Shown here in pieces: positions 63,573 through 64,000 of a stretch of 64,000 nucleotides of DNA. The stretch's first letter is position 1, and every line of letters starts with the position of its first letter. The position numbers were made by a program, and so were the translations under genes. Below the pieces are notes generated by a model, which saw nothing but the letters and a program-made list of their open reading frames with translations, was not told the DNA's origin and ran no database searches. The stretch is from Favolaschia claudopus (lineage: Eukaryota; Basidiomycota; Agaricomycetes; Agaricales; Mycenaceae): the NCBI GenBank assembly GCA_037176885.1, contig JAWWNJ010000040.1:1302001-1366000 (forward strand), read 5' to 3'.

Positions 63573-64000
63573 TTAGGAACCTTGTGGGAGACGACAAGGC
63601 GCGTTGATGGCATATCACGTATGATTTTTGTCACGCACATCGAGTCATGCCGAGCCGAAGATGTGCTCTGTGATGCATTGATGTTTGGCACTCAGAATTT
63701 TCGACTCTTGCGCTCACATTTGTCGCCGAAAATTGTCGGGTTCGCACCGGTTCGAACAGGTTCGCACAGGTGCGTAAAATCTGGCATTTCCCTGAACCCC
63801 AAACCGGACCTAGGGTTCGGTTTGGTGCAGCCGACCATGCCGAACCTGAAATCAGGTCCGGTTCGGGTTCGGTTCAGGTTCGGCATCGGTTCCGAACCTA
63901 ACCGCGGCAACACTACTCGTTCTCAACGAAAACCAGTCGATTCACTTGATTCTTGATTGTAAGTGGTAGCCAAAAGAATAAACTATAAGTTTATAACAAA

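Larger units (their letters stand above)
60315..63915. mobile_element. 3,601-bp hAT element with 8-bp target duplication
   Basis: Ends TAGTGTTGCCG and CGGCAACACTA; CTCGTTCT is duplicated at 60307-60314 and 63916-63923. Both subterminal regions have many GGTTCGG/CCGAACC words. It contains hAT transposase exons in two orientations and a nested MITE at 63388-63572. Confidence 0.93.

Noticed and set aside
1..64000. CRISPR array or prokaryotic operon structure
   Set aside because: No regularly spaced direct repeats with unique spacers, and genes contain short spliceosomal introns.

Overview
The window looks like a transposon-dense, gene-poor accessory region of a basidiomycete fungus, most likely an Agaricomycete. 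The reasons are: spliceosomal introns of about 50-60 nt with GT-AG ends in every reconstructable gene; Myb/SANT-like, RecQ-type helicase, Zn2Cys6 and PHD-finger gene pieces of the kind common in mushroom genomes; and a mixture of Tc1/mariner, hAT and Ty3/gypsy elements. No bacterial operons, CRISPR array or convincing complete tRNA were seen. Almost every recognisable coding stretch is part of a mobile element or is broken by one.

Layout. 1-2.4 kb: a 5'-cut zinc-finger/coiled-coil fragment, a spliced Myb/SANT-like gene, and a MITE inserted inside another MITE. 3.2-6.6 kb: a complete-looking 3,371-bp Tc1/mariner-type transposon with 80-bp terminal inverted repeats (TIRs), TA target duplication, an intact five-exon DDE transposase and, convergent with it, a four-exon accessory gene. 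7-10.6 kb: four MITE/repeat units, some nested, and a 1,553-bp Tc1 element whose transposase lost part of its C-terminal half. 11.9-13.1 kb: a 1.2-kb long-inverted-repeat structure enclosing a RecQ helicase fragment. 13.7-18.5 kb: MITEs, two of them hAT-like, and a poly(A)-tailed retroposon. 19.4-26.3 kb: a deep nest. A hAT transposase pseudogene is split by a MITE, which is itself split by a 4,528-bp element (CACTG termini, 4-bp target duplication, a captured short-chain dehydrogenase pseudogene) and by a 321-bp hAT MITE.

28.3-30.5 kb: a multi-exon PHD-finger gene with a 147-bp MITE inserted in frame-bearing exon sequence. 31-44.8 kb: mostly unrecognised sequence with tRNA-like repeats, a half zinc-cluster gene, MITEs, GC-rich palindromic repeats, a Ty3/gypsy integrase scrap, and a minus-strand gene with a duplicated 45-residue unit. 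45-58.7 kb: a membrane-protein gene cut by a 12.7-kb Ty3/gypsy LTR retrotransposon. That retrotransposon has gag, protease, an extra 514-codon reading frame of unknown function, RNase H and integrase, but its reverse transcriptase core is deleted and it carries two DNA-element insertions. 60.3-63.9 kb: a 3,601-bp hAT element with perfect 8-bp target duplications whose transposase exons are partly inverted and partly deleted.

How it fits together. The transposase of the 3.2-6.6 kb element has TIRs related to those of three MITEs (8.2, 33.3 and 35.3 kb), so it is a plausible source of their mobility. Several insertions can be ordered in time because empty and filled sites coexist in the window. 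Exon boundaries given below are read by eye from splice signals and frame continuity; domain names come from recall of protein families, not from searches.
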